Assembly (NCBI RefSeq): GCF_947491715.1
Contig: NZ_CANLKR010000031.1
Coordinates: forward strand, 1-58,050
Direction of reading: 5' to 3'
DNA from: an uncultured Shewanella sp.
Lineage (GTDB): Bacteria > Pseudomonadota > Gammaproteobacteria > Enterobacterales > Shewanellaceae
DNA length: 58,050 nucleotides
Below are positions 43,111-51,341 of the stretch, piece after piece. The first letter of the stretch is position 1. Each line of letters begins with the position of its first letter. Under the pieces are notes generated by a model. The model had not been told where the DNA came from, ran no database searches, and saw nothing but the letters and a program-made list of their open reading frames with translations. The translations under genes and the position numbers were made by a program.

Positions 43111-45192
43111 ATGAATTGGTTATCGCGCACATTTGCTGGCAATCGCGCTTCTGTCGGCATCCCTATTATGTTGTTGGCCTTGCTCGCCATGATTATTTTG
43201 CCGCTGCCACCTTGGTTATTGGATATTTTCTTCACCTTTAATATCGTGTTAGCGATCATGGTGCTGTTGGTGTCTGTGTCTATCAGGCGCCCATTGGAAT
43301 TTTCAGTGTTCCCGACATTGTTGCTGCTGGCAACCTTAATGCGCTTGACCTTAAATGTGGCTTCGACCAGGGTGGTGTTGATTGAAGGCCATCAAGGCGG
43401 CGATGCTGCGGGCCGAGTGATCCAAGCTTTTGGTGAAGTCGTGATCAACGGTAACTATGTTGTGGGCGCCGTGATCTTCCTGATCTTAATGATCATTAAC
43501 TTTGTGGTGATCACTAAAGGTGGCGAGCGGATCTCAGAAGTATCCGCCCGTTTCACTTTAGATGCCTTGCCCGGTAAACAGATGGCCATTGATGCCGATC
43601 TTAATACTGGCGTATTAACCCAAGAGCAAGCGCGCGAGAGACGTCAAGAAGTGGCGCGAGAAGCCGATTTTTATGGTTCGATGGACGGTGCATCAAAGTT
43701 TGTTCGTGGTGATGCGATTGCCGGGTTATTGATCTTAGCCATTAACATGATTGGTGGTGTGTTAATTGGTGTGTTCATGCACGATTTAACGGCTGCGGAT
43801 GCCTTTAAAACTTATGCACTGTTAACCATAGGTGATGGTTTAGTGGCGCAAATCCCGTCGCTATTATTAGCAACAGCGGCAGCCATTATTGTGACCCGTG
43901 TGTCTGATGCAGAAGAAATGCCTGCACAGCTGACTCGTCAATTATTAGCCAACCCAAAAACCTTGATGATTGCATCTGCAGTGATGACTATCTTAGGTTT
44001 AGTGCCGGGCATGCCCGCGTTTGTGTTCTTGTCTTTTGCGGCGGTATTAGCCTTTGCGGCCTGGAAGCAAAGTAAAGTCGTGCCTATTCAACCTGAGACC
44101 CAAGTTGAAGCGCAAATAGAAAAAAATCTCTCTGAGCCATCGGCGCCGAGTTGGGATGCCTTGCCTTTTACCGATTTAATTGAAGTGCGTTTAGGTTATC
44201 GTTTAGTGCATTTGGTTGAGCGCAGTAAAGGGGCCGAGCTACAAAAACGCTTAACGGGGATCAGGCGGACCTTATCGGAACAAGCAGGCTTTTTATTGTC
44301 TGAGGTGAGAGTAAGGGATAATTTATCGCTGGCACCTAATGCCTATCAAATTAATTTACTGGGTAATCCTGTGATCACAGCAGAGCTTGAGCCTGAGCAT
44401 TTAATGGCGATCAAGAGTGGTCCTGTGCATGGCAATATCGATGGGATCATTACTAAAGAGCCCGCTTATCAAATGGATGCTACTTGGATCGAGCCGGAGC
44501 TTAAATCTAAGGCCTTGAACTTAGGCTACTCTGTGGTGGATAACGCCACTGTGATCGCGACCCATGTCAGTAAGCTTATTCGTGAGTCTCTACCGGATCT
44601 GCTGCAGCACGATGATGTGATTGCCTTAAGCGATCGCTTATCTAAGCAGTCACCTAAATTGGCCGAGTCACTCAATACGGCCTTAACGCCTATTCAGTTA
44701 TTGAAGGTGTACCGTTTATTGTTAAAAGAGCAAGTTTCTTTAAAAGATATTCGCACCATTGGCACGACATTGCTCGATTGCAGCGAAAACAGTAAAGATC
44801 CCGTGTTGCTGGCGGCCGATGTTCGCTGCGCGTTGCGTAACAGTATTTTGCATTCTATTGCTGGCGATAAGTCGAGTCTTAATGTGATGACATTGGCGCC
44901 GGAGCTTGAGCAAACCTTAATGACGGCGTTAAATCAATCGCAGCAGCAAGGTAAGGTATCCTTAGACAGCTTTGCCATTGAGCCGCAATTACTCGCTCAA
45001 CTTCAGCAACGTATGCCACAGTTATTGGCCGAAGCGAAAGAACAAGGCCATAATCCTATGCTGTTAGTGCCACCACAATTAAGACCGATTTTGGCACGTT
45101 ATGCGCTGGCCTTTGCTCGTGGGTTGCATGTGCTTTCATACAATGAAATTCCTGAAAGTCGCGAACTGATGGTCGCAGGCCAGTTGGGGTAG
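43111..45192 (+). CDS. flhA: Flagellar export gate protein FlhA
   Basis: Largest export-gate protein, 693 residues, with eight N-terminal TM segments (about 15-330) and a cytoplasmic substrate-binding domain. FSVFPTLLLLATLMRLTLNVASTRVVL and the FHIPEP loop region around GGERISEVSARFTLDALPGKQMAIDADLN are diagnostic. AAGGA precedes the ATG. It is the last gene of the fliM operon; a strong terminator follows. Confidence 0.97.
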   Translation: MNWLSRTFAGNRASVGIPIMLLALLAMIILPLPPWLLDIFFTFNIVLAIMVLLVSVSIRRPLEFSVFPTLLLLATLMRLTLNVASTRVVLIEGHQGGDAAGRVIQAFGEVVINGNYVVGAVIFLILMIINFVVITKGGERISEVSARFTLDALPGKQMAIDADLNTGVLTQEQARERRQEVAREADFYGSMDGASKFVRGDAIAGLLILAINMIGGVLIGVFMHDLTAADAFKTYALLTIGDGLVAQIPSLLLATAAAIIVTRVSDAEEMPAQLTRQLLANPKTLMIASAVMTILGLVPGMPAFVFLSFAAVLAFAAWKQSKVVPIQPETQVEAQIEKNLSEPSAPSWDALPFTDLIEVRLGYRLVHLVERSKGAELQKRLTGIRRTLSEQAGFLLSEVRVRDNLSLAPNAYQINLLGNPVITAELEPEHLMAIKSGPVHGNIDGIITKEPAYQMDATWIEPELKSKALNLGYSVVDNATVIATHVSKLIRESLPDLLQHDDVIALSDRLSKQSPKLAESLNTALTPIQLLKVYRLLLKEQVSLKDIRTIGTTLLDCSENSKDPVLLAADVRCALRNSILHSIAGDKSSLNVMTLAPELEQTLMTALNQSQQQGKVSLDSFAIEPQLLAQLQQRMPQLLAEAKEQGHNPMLLVPPQLRPILARYALAFARGLHVLSYNEIPESRELMVAGQLG

Positions 45193-45630
45193 GCTCATTT
45201 TCATGAGCTATGAATTTTGAGCTTTCCATTGCAATGTGAATTCGGTGATTGACTCAATCAATTTAAGGCCTTATTTGTTAATTCAAATAGGGCCTTTTTA
45301 TTGGAGGGAGCTAACCTTATGGGATTTATTGCTTACAGTAGGCTAAGGTTGTGTTTTCCATTCACATACGTAAACTTTTTCATGAAATTTGATCATATTT
45401 TATAGCTGGATTTAATTGGTGTTGGTTGAGTGTGCTTGGGATATTCTGGCTCAGTTGTATTGATTTCTACAGAACGAATTTATGAGATGAAGCCGCTCAA
45501 AAAAATGCCTGCTCTTAAACTGTAAGCAGACATTGATATTTGCAGTCTATAATCACTCTGTTCGTCAGCGGAAATGATAGTGGTTACAATTAATACTTCC
45601 ACAGTTTAAGTTAGCTATAATTTCGTTACT
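45193..45630. other. Intergenic region after flhA
   Basis: Holds the flhA terminator (45265-45300). No other feature is supported. Confidence 0.5.
45265..45300 (+). terminator. Terminator of the fliM-flhA operon
   Basis: The stem AAGGCC-TTATTTG pairs with CAAATAG-GGCCTT, followed by TTTTT. Confidence 0.9.
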
Positions 45631-46701
45631 TTACATAATCGATTCTATTCCTAATACTTCAGCAGCTATCGACAATGACAAAGGCCTAGCATAACCATCG
45701 CCATTCATCATCACGGATATATATAATTCTTTTTCTGGAAAGTAAAGCGAGTCAGAGGCAAATCCAGGCAGGTTTCCACCATGATGGACAGTTGAGAACA
45801 TGCCGATCTTTTCTATGAACAAACCAAAACCATATGGGTATTCTTGACCGTTTTTTAGTTTAAGTGGCGTCGTCATGGCTTTATAACTTTCATGACTAAT
45901 TAACTTGCCATTTATCAATGCATTATGCCAAATTCCCAAGTCAGTAGGCGTAGAAACTATTGCTCCTGATGCATAAGGCCAGGTCATATCAACGAATTGG
46001 GCGTGTTGATATTCTTTATTTTTGTTTAAACTGTAGCCAGTCGCTCTGTTCAATATAAGCTGAGGTCCGTCATATTGACTGTTGTGCATACCTACTTTCT
46101 TAAAAATATTTTCTTCTATAAAGGTCTTATAACTTACTCCTGACGTAATCTCTATTATCTTACCTAGAAGGTTATAGTTAATAAAGTTGTAGCTAAACTC
46201 TGTTCTTGGTTCCGTGAATACAACTTCTTTGGCTAACCAAGCCAGCATTTCATCAGGCGACGCCGCAGTGTTGTCTTTTACATCTAATTGACTAATAAAG
46301 CTTGGTGTTATTTTAATCCCTGATGTGTGATTCAGCAGATTTTCTATCGTGATTGTGTTTCCCTTAGTTGAGAAGCCAGGAAGATATTGATTGATATTAT
46401 CCTTAATGGATAATTTATTCTGTTCTTGCAGCATCATAATTGCAGTACTAGTAAACTGCTTGGTGATTGAGGCAATCCTAAAAACAGTTTCATTATGAGC
46501 GGCAACAGCCAGTTCCAGGTTAGCTTTACCTGCGCCTCCTGCATAAATTAATTTGCCTTTATGGGTAACAGCATAACTAACCGCTGGCGATTGTTCACGC
46601 TGAAATTCAATCACATGCTGTTCTATGTTCTTTAGCACATCAGCTCGTAAAGTGGTTGATACTATGATAAAGGTAAAAAATAATATAAAACGAGAGTGCA
46701 T
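45631..46701 (-). CDS. Class C beta-lactamase-like serine hydrolase
   Basis: Secreted serine hydrolase of 356 residues in the beta-lactamase/penicillin-binding (AmpC/EstB/DD-peptidase) superfamily. A signal peptide (about 1-20) is followed by SITK (Ser78/Lys81), a tyrosine motif in SYNFINYNLLG (about 165-175), and HHGG near the C-terminus in the KTG position. The length fits stand-alone esterases or peptidases; resistance activity cannot be inferred. Its gene is alone, with AGGAAT upstream. Confidence 0.88.
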   Translation of the reverse strand: MHSRFILFFTFIIVSTTLRADVLKNIEQHVIEFQREQSPAVSYAVTHKGKLIYAGGAGKANLELAVAAHNETVFRIASITKQFTSTAIMMLQEQNKLSIKDNINQYLPGFSTKGNTITIENLLNHTSGIKITPSFISQLDVKDNTAASPDEMLAWLAKEVVFTEPRTEFSYNFINYNLLGKIIEITSGVSYKTFIEENIFKKVGMHNSQYDGPQLILNRATGYSLNKNKEYQHAQFVDMTWPYASGAIVSTPTDLGIWHNALINGKLISHESYKAMTTPLKLKNGQEYPYGFGLFIEKIGMFSTVHHGGNLPGFASDSLYFPEKELYISVMMNGDGYARPLSLSIAAEVLGIESIM

Positions 46702-47298
46702 GGTTTATTCCTGATTATATATTTTAGTTTTATGAGAGAATAATTATTGCGTAAGTCATCTTGTTATATTACCGACGTTTTTTGCAATGAGCTCACAGGC
46801 TTGTCAACTGGTTGATAATATACGGTTTTTTCCTTAGCGGGTTTTTTGTTGTGGATGTAAAATGGTTAAATTATTTGTCATTCAGTGACTATCAATTTTA
46901 TTAAACAAGTTTTTATGACGTGCTTTTATATTTTTAACTTGAAAGTATTTATTATCAAAATAACTAATATATTGAAAATAGTTGGCAAGTTTGTTTTGTG
47001 ACTTTAGTACCGAAATTTTCTTAGCAGTTTGTTCAGAACGATAATTTGATACAACTAACGCTACATTTAGGAAAACTCATTCTACATCTTCAAAATATTA
47101 AATTTAACGTTTATTTTGTTACATTATTGTTTTTTATGCTAAAAGTAAAGGTTTTGTGATGTTGATATCGACAAGCGGTCTTAGAGATAACTGAAATTCT
47201 CACTTCCCCCTCTCCAAAAAAGTGTCGATTAAAACGATTTATAAAGCAGAGTGTGATAATTCTTGTTCTATGACTTTGTAGCTATTATTCCCGAGCTA
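46702..47298. other. Long intergenic region
   Basis: Roughly 600 bases of AT-rich sequence without an ORF. From about 47236 it becomes a copy of sequence at 48962 onwards. Confidence 0.4.
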
Positions 47299-47455
47299 TT
47301 ACTCCTGAGCAATGCCCAGCTGTTGTTGTTTTATTTTAGTGAGGCCAGAAGACACAATTCGGTGGGATTGCGTTAAGTAATAGGTTAATGCTTCAAACGT
47401 GTCTTTGCTGCAATTGTGTGTCTGTATCCATTTCATTCCACGGGAAGCGAAGGTG
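47236..47455 (-). repeat. Segmental duplication, left copy
   Basis: Matches 48962-49226: the C-terminal coding part of the MmcQ/YjbR gene and its downstream flank. About nine mismatches fall in the 146-base coding match (47307-47452). Confidence 0.8.
47299..47452 (-). pseudogene. MmcQ/YjbR C-terminal fragment
   Basis: A remnant of about 50 codons, in frame with a stop at 47299, corresponding to the last third of the MmcQ/YjbR protein at 49077-49457 (for example KGCNQ-to-ends matching DTFEALTYYLTQSHRIVSS). No start or N-terminal part is present. It lies downstream of two unknown genes and probably arose from partial duplication. Confidence 0.75.
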
Positions 47456-47543
47456 AGGGTTTATCTTATTAATTAACATTTAAAAACAAACTGTTGCTCG
47501 ATTAGAAGCATCTTTATCAAACAATCGATATGTAAATGAATAC

Positions 47544-48257
47544 TCAAACTATAGCCTTAAAACTGACTCCCGTACTCAAAATGATATTAAGTGTATTGAT
47601 GAGAGTATCATCTGTGTCCATGTATTTCTGATTACTTGTTTTTGAGATCATTCCCGGTTGGTGGGATGCGATATAATCTTCTGTTTTCTTTTGCGCTCTT
47701 TCTATCACGTCTCTAATATGAATTCGACCAGCGACATCTTCTTCTGTGTACTTGAGGTGATCGCCTGATGCTGTTGGACCACTTTTTTCTGTGGCTAAGG
47801 CTGTATTTAAAAAACCGGTAGCCTCAACTAATTTGTCATTACCATTAAGCTTAGCTTTAAGGTAATTGTACTCCCGATCTGATAAATTGTGATTAATAAC
47901 CTCTATCTCGTCACCAGTATGGGTAAAATCGAACGTTTTAGTCAATAAACTGGGTTGTTCAGATCCTACTTCAGCTAATACTCGTTGCGTTTCAGAGACC
48001 GTGTCTTTAACCGCGGTATCTCTTTTTTCAAGGTAGACTTCAAATTTCAGTAAGGCCGACTCGACTTTAGATCTTTGCTCTACTGGCGATAGTTTCGTGG
48101 TAATGGTTGCGGTATGTTGCTGAGGTGGAATTGAAATAGTGTTGTTGGAGCGATTCGTGTCATCATGCATTGTTGATGGAGTGACAGGTAGTTTGTTAAT
48201 GTGTTGCGCTGGCGTGGGTGAGTTTAGTGGAACTGGTATTGCAGAGGTGATTTTCAT
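47544..48257 (-). CDS. Protein of unknown function (237 residues)
   Basis: I do not recognise a family. The N-terminal 60 residues are rich in Pro, Thr and Asn (disorder likely); the rest is mainly helical and charged, with a heptad-like part (SPVEQRSKVESALLKFEVYLEKRDTAVKDTVSETQRVLAEV) and an ISKTSNQKYMDTDDTLINTLNIILSTGV tail. There is no signal peptide or TM segment except a weakly hydrophobic C-terminus. AAAAGGAAG precedes the ATG. Its frame and ribosome-binding site support translation. Confidence 0.65.
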   Translation of the reverse strand: MKITSAIPVPLNSPTPAQHINKLPVTPSTMHDDTNRSNNTISIPPQQHTATITTKLSPVEQRSKVESALLKFEVYLEKRDTAVKDTVSETQRVLAEVGSEQPSLLTKTFDFTHTGDEIEVINHNLSDREYNYLKAKLNGNDKLVEATGFLNTALATEKSGPTASGDHLKYTEEDVAGRIHIRDVIERAQKKTEDYIASHQPGMISKTSNQKYMDTDDTLINTLNIILSTGVSFKAIV

Positions 48258-48410
48258 ATTTACTTCCTTTTAAAGGGCTTGTGATCCTTTCAGTTCGTTA
48301 AAAAAGTTATCGGCAAGATTGATATTAACTAAAGTGCTTTTATGTGGAATTGAACGCTTGAGATAACAAGAACGTGAGTACCTTAGTACTCACGTTATAA
48401 ACCTGATGGT

Positions 48411-48809
48411 TTAACCATTAATGTGCTCGATTAGTGTTTCATCACAAATGTGAATAAATTTATAATTATCATGAAATTTACTCTCATCCACAATCTGAGA
48501 GAGAGGAACCATATAAACAATTTGAGCTATGTTATAAGCGACCTCCCAAATATCCCTAGGTGTGCCAAAGTTAGAGGCGAGGGTTTCTACCTTTTCACCA
48601 CGACAACTAGGTAAGTCAAATGCGGCCGTAAATTGTCCCGATTCATCTGTTGTAAGGGTTCTAGTTACCCGTTCGCCATTTACAAAAGTAAAAACGACTA
48701 TTTGCTCGCCAATAACGGGGATACCATTAACATCAACAGCTTTACCGCTTGCACTCAAGTTTGAGAATGCCAATGCAAAAAATGATTCGGAATAAGTTTA
48801 TAGCATCAT
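48411..48809 (-). pseudogene. Ig-like/carboxypeptidase-regulatory-like protein with broken signal peptide
   Basis: The frame 48773-48411 (TTG start) encodes 120 residues with a beta-sandwich repeat (SASGKAVDVNGIPVIGEQIVVFTFVNGERVTRTLTTDESGQFTAAFDLP) typical of secreted proteins. Just upstream, in frame, the residues TYSESFFALAFSNLSA look like the second half of a signal peptide, but a TAA at 48798-48800 separates it from ATG ATG CTA (48801-48809). A nonsense mutation in the signal peptide is the simplest reading; a short protein without export is the alternative. Confidence 0.55.
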
Positions 48810-48961
48810 CAATATAGGGAGTAAGATTTGTTTGGTTGGACTATCGGCTGTGTTCTTTTCGATAGTAAAGAGGGCGCTATCGATCAAAGCTAGGTTGTTT
48901 CTCCTGTGTCCATGATGTGATATTCGATACAAAAAATGCCATTGGTCTAAAGAGCATTTAT

Positions 48962-49226
48962 GAGACGATTTATGAGGCAGAGTATTGATAAAACCCAGTA
49001 TTGATAAAAAAGAGTATCGATAACTCTTGTTCTATGACTTCGGCGCTATTCTTTTTGAGCTATTACTTCCGAGCTATTACTTCCGAGCAATGCCCAGTTG
49101 TTGTTGTTTTATTTTAGTGAGGCCAGAAGACACAATTCGGTGAGATTGCGTTAAGTAATAAGTTAATGCTTCAAATGTGTCTTTGCTGCAATCGTGTGCC
49201 TGTATCCATTTCATGCCACGGGATGC
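48962..49226 (-). repeat. Segmental duplication, right copy
   Basis: Contains the 3' end of the intact MmcQ/YjbR gene and downstream flank. Its counterpart lies at 47236-47455. An extra run of GAGCTATTACTTCC units occurs twice here. Confidence 0.8.
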
Positions 49227-49457
49227 AAAGTAGGGAGCGGGTTGATAGCCTGAATGCGCTGTTAAAAAAACAAAGTTTTGCTCGGACACTTTAAAGGTGT
49301 ATGTGGGTTGATTGTTTTTCCCTAAATTACCAATGGCAAATACTTTGCCACCGACTTTCCATACATGGGAGCCCCGCCATTGCATGACATATGTCGTGGC
49401 GGGTAAAGTGCTACAGAAGTCATTAAACTCATCATGGGTCATAGTGACTGCCTTCAT
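49077..49457 (-). CDS. MmcQ/YjbR family protein
   Basis: Small (126 residues) protein of the MmcQ/YjbR double-winged-helix-like family, function not established. WRGSHVWKVGGKVFAIGNLGKNNQPTYTFKVS and YFASRGMKWIQAHDCSKDTFEALTYYLTQSHRIV are the family regions. The start may be the Met at 49442 (AAGG 8 bases upstream); the outer start at 49457 has AAGGA only one base away. The stop and flank are duplicated at 47299. Confidence 0.85.
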   Translation of the reverse strand: MKAVTMTHDEFNDFCSTLPATTYVMQWRGSHVWKVGGKVFAIGNLGKNNQPTYTFKVSEQNFVFLTAHSGYQPAPYFASRGMKWIQAHDCSKDTFEALTYYLTQSHRIVSSGLTKIKQQQLGIARK

Positions 49458-49464
49458 GTCCTTA

Positions 49465-50286
49465 TTATTGTATTTTTTCTTTTATTGTTGTTTCTGTGTT
49501 GATCACAGTGGTGTTTAATTTTCGTTTTGGCCCTAAGCCTAACATTAATCTGAGCGTTGAATTGGCATAGTTTAATCCTAATATGTCATCTTTGGGATGT
49601 TCTTTATAGTCAGTATAAGTGCCAAATAATCGATCCCAAATAGAAAACATAAACCCATAATTCGAATCAGAAAAATGTCTTTTTTTACTATGGTGTACAA
49701 AGTGCATTTGTGGCGTTACCAGTAAGTATACGAGTTTATTTTCAAATGGAAAAGTGACATTAGTGTGAAGCCAATGCTGGTTTGCCAAAAATAAAATCAG
49801 GATAACTAAACTGGGCCAAGAGCCAAATTGTGCAGGAAATAAAATCACGGTGATAATAATCGGTAATCCCATCATCATGACATGCATGGGTGAAGCTCGC
49901 ATTCCTCCTAGCCACCAAATATGCTTTTGTGAGTGATGGAAAGCATGTATGTTCCATAACCATTGTTGATGCATGATCCTATGTGCCCAGTAAGACAACA
50001 AATCGATGAGTAGTAGATGGATCACTAATAGCGTACCTGTGGATAAAGGGGCGGTATACTGATACCAAGCTTGCATGAAGGGTAATTCAGAAACAAACAA
50101 AATGGGGCTAGCCATGAGCATAAAGAATCCTATATTCACAAGGTAAACATAAATACAGCCCACTAGATCTAACGTTTTTTCTGCATTTTTCACTTGTTTT
50201 CTGAAAGGCTTTATCATTGAAGCGAGTTGGAGGAGTAAGCCCAAGGCTACAAATAAAACATATTCCTTAATCATTGAGTTGCCCAT
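49465..50286 (-). CDS. Membrane fatty-acid hydroxylase/sterol desaturase family protein
   Basis: Integral-membrane di-iron oxygenase of 273 residues. TM segments lie at about 5-22, 40-65, 75-95 and 120-165. The histidine clusters are visible in order: HRIMH (about 101-105), HAFHHSQKH (about 114-122), HWLH (about 174-177) and HFVHHSKKRH (about 196-205). These ligate two irons. The substrate (fatty acyl, sterol or alkyl-glycerol) cannot be told. A Fur-like box lies 10 bases upstream of the start, with no clear ribosome-binding site. A start at the fifth codon (50274) is possible. Confidence 0.85.
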   Translation of the reverse strand: MGNSMIKEYVLFVALGLLLQLASMIKPFRKQVKNAEKTLDLVGCIYVYLVNIGFFMLMASPILFVSELPFMQAWYQYTAPLSTGTLLVIHLLLIDLLSYWAHRIMHQQWLWNIHAFHHSQKHIWWLGGMRASPMHVMMMGLPIIITVILFPAQFGSWPSLVILILFLANQHWLHTNVTFPFENKLVYLLVTPQMHFVHHSKKRHFSDSNYGFMFSIWDRLFGTYTDYKEHPKDDILGLNYANSTLRLMLGLGPKRKLNTTVINTETTIKEKIQ

Positions 50287-50295
50287 TATACTAAA

Positions 50296-50310
50296 TAATA
50301 ATCATTATTA
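50296..50310 (-). promoter_or_regulatory. Fur-box-like palindrome upstream of the hydroxylase gene
   Basis: TAATAATCATTATTA is a perfect 7-1-7 inverted repeat, differing from the Fur 7-1-7 consensus TGATAATNATTATCA at two positions, both consistent with the alternative base. It lies 10 bases before the ATG, so it may overlap the transcription start. Confidence 0.5.
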
Positions 50311-50550
50311 TCATTGTTTTTATTTAAAAACAATCTTGGCAAGTTTGGTGAGTTGGTTTAATCGTGAAATGTAATTCTAATCTTTTTAATATGTTATTTT
50401 AAATACCCTTGCTTGTTAGGTTTTCTATTTGTTCAAATCATGTTTACGATTTCAGTGAGGCGAATGTATTAAGTTTACTTTTATTGGGCTTTTTGTGTCT
50501 TTATCTCATTCCTTTTTGGGTATAAGTGAGCCTGCTTTCTCTTACCCCTT

Positions 50551-50562
50551 ATTGTCGACAAT
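50551..50562 (+). promoter_or_regulatory. PrpR operator O1
   Basis: The perfect palindrome ATTGTCGACAAT lies just upstream of the -35 of the prpR promoter. It repeats at 50603, exactly 52 bases away. Confidence 0.7.
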
Positions 50563-50576
50563 AATTGGCTTAAAAC

Positions 50577-50605
50577 TTGACTAAGGTCGATAAAAAGCCT
50601 ACATT
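50577..50605 (+). promoter_or_regulatory. Sigma-70 promoter of prpR-prpB
   Basis: TTGACT (50577-50582), 17 bases, TACATT (50600-50605). Operator O2 overlaps the -10. The -35 TTG was mistaken for a start codon in the longest open frame. Transcription start is near 50612, giving a leader of about 31 bases. Confidence 0.65.
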
Positions 50606-50614
50606 GTCGACAAT
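50603..50614 (+). promoter_or_regulatory. PrpR operator O2
   Basis: A second perfect ATTGTCGACAAT, overlapping the -10 and start point. O1 and O2 are 52 bases apart, close to five helical turns, so dimers could sit on one face of the DNA. A weaker copy (AATTGTCGACAAAG) lies inside prpR at about 50767. Confidence 0.7.
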
Positions 50615-50642
50615 TAGTGTATTTTTATGTTGTTTATTCACC

Positions 50643-51341
50643 ATGACATTTTTGTTTGAACAAACCGAAGAACACGCGATTACTTCAGCAGATAAGACTT
50701 TTTTTCAGCTAAGAAAAGATATTGTTGAAGGTGTGATTGCGCCTAGCGCTAAATTAAGTGAAGCTGAATTGTCGACAAAGTATGCAGTGAGCCGCGCTGT
50801 TGTTCGTGAGGCCATCAATCGTTTAGCGTCTTGTCATTTAGTTGAGCGAAAAGCGAATGTGGGCGCGCGGGTGGTGAGCTTAACTCGAGAAGGGTTAATT
50901 GAATTATATCAAGTGCGAGAGTCCCTTGAGGGAATGGCGGCACGTTTGGCGGCCAAAAACATGACAGAAATTGAGATTAGCGATCTCAATGGATTATTGA
51001 AAACCCATTTTGATGAAGTGCGTTCGGGTGAGTCTTATTATCAAGAAGCCGGTGACGTGGATTTTCATTATCGTATTATTTTAGGCAGTAAAAACCATCA
51101 TCTCATCAATTTGTTATTAAATGGCATTTATCATTTAGTGCGTATGTACCGTGTACAACTAGGCATGAGCGGTCCTCGTGTCACTACCGCCTTTGATGAG
51201 CATAAACATATCGTACAGGCCATTGCCAATCGGGATGAAGAATTAGCTGAAATGCTGATGAGACGGCATATTTTATATTCAAAAAACAATATACAAAGCA
51301 AGCTTGAAAAACAGCAGGGAGAGAAAAATGAGTGCAGGTAA
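50643..51341 (+). CDS. prpR: GntR/FCD family transcriptional regulator of propionate catabolism
   Basis: Repressor of 232 residues: N-terminal winged helix-turn-helix (LSEAELSTKYAVSRAVVREAINRLASCHLVERK, about 35-70) and a C-terminal FCD ligand/metal domain (Asp-x-x-x-His in DVDFHYRI, His in EHKHIVQAI, RRHI). It lies directly before prpB and overlaps it by 14 bases. The longer frame to 50577 starts inside the promoter, so the ATG at 50643 is used. Regulation by 2-methylcitrate is known for this GntR-type PrpR group; it is inferred here. Confidence 0.88.
   Translation: MTFLFEQTEEHAITSADKTFFQLRKDIVEGVIAPSAKLSEAELSTKYAVSRAVVREAINRLASCHLVERKANVGARVVSLTREGLIELYQVRESLEGMAARLAAKNMTEIEISDLNGLLKTHFDEVRSGESYYQEAGDVDFHYRIILGSKNHHLINLLLNGIYHLVRMYRVQLGMSGPRVTTAFDEHKHIVQAIANRDEELAEMLMRRHILYSKNNIQSKLEKQQGEKNECR

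Noticed and set aside
50577..50642. Longer GntR reading frame starting with TTG
   Set aside because: The TTG is the -35 box of the prpR promoter; the ATG at 50643 fits the family start.
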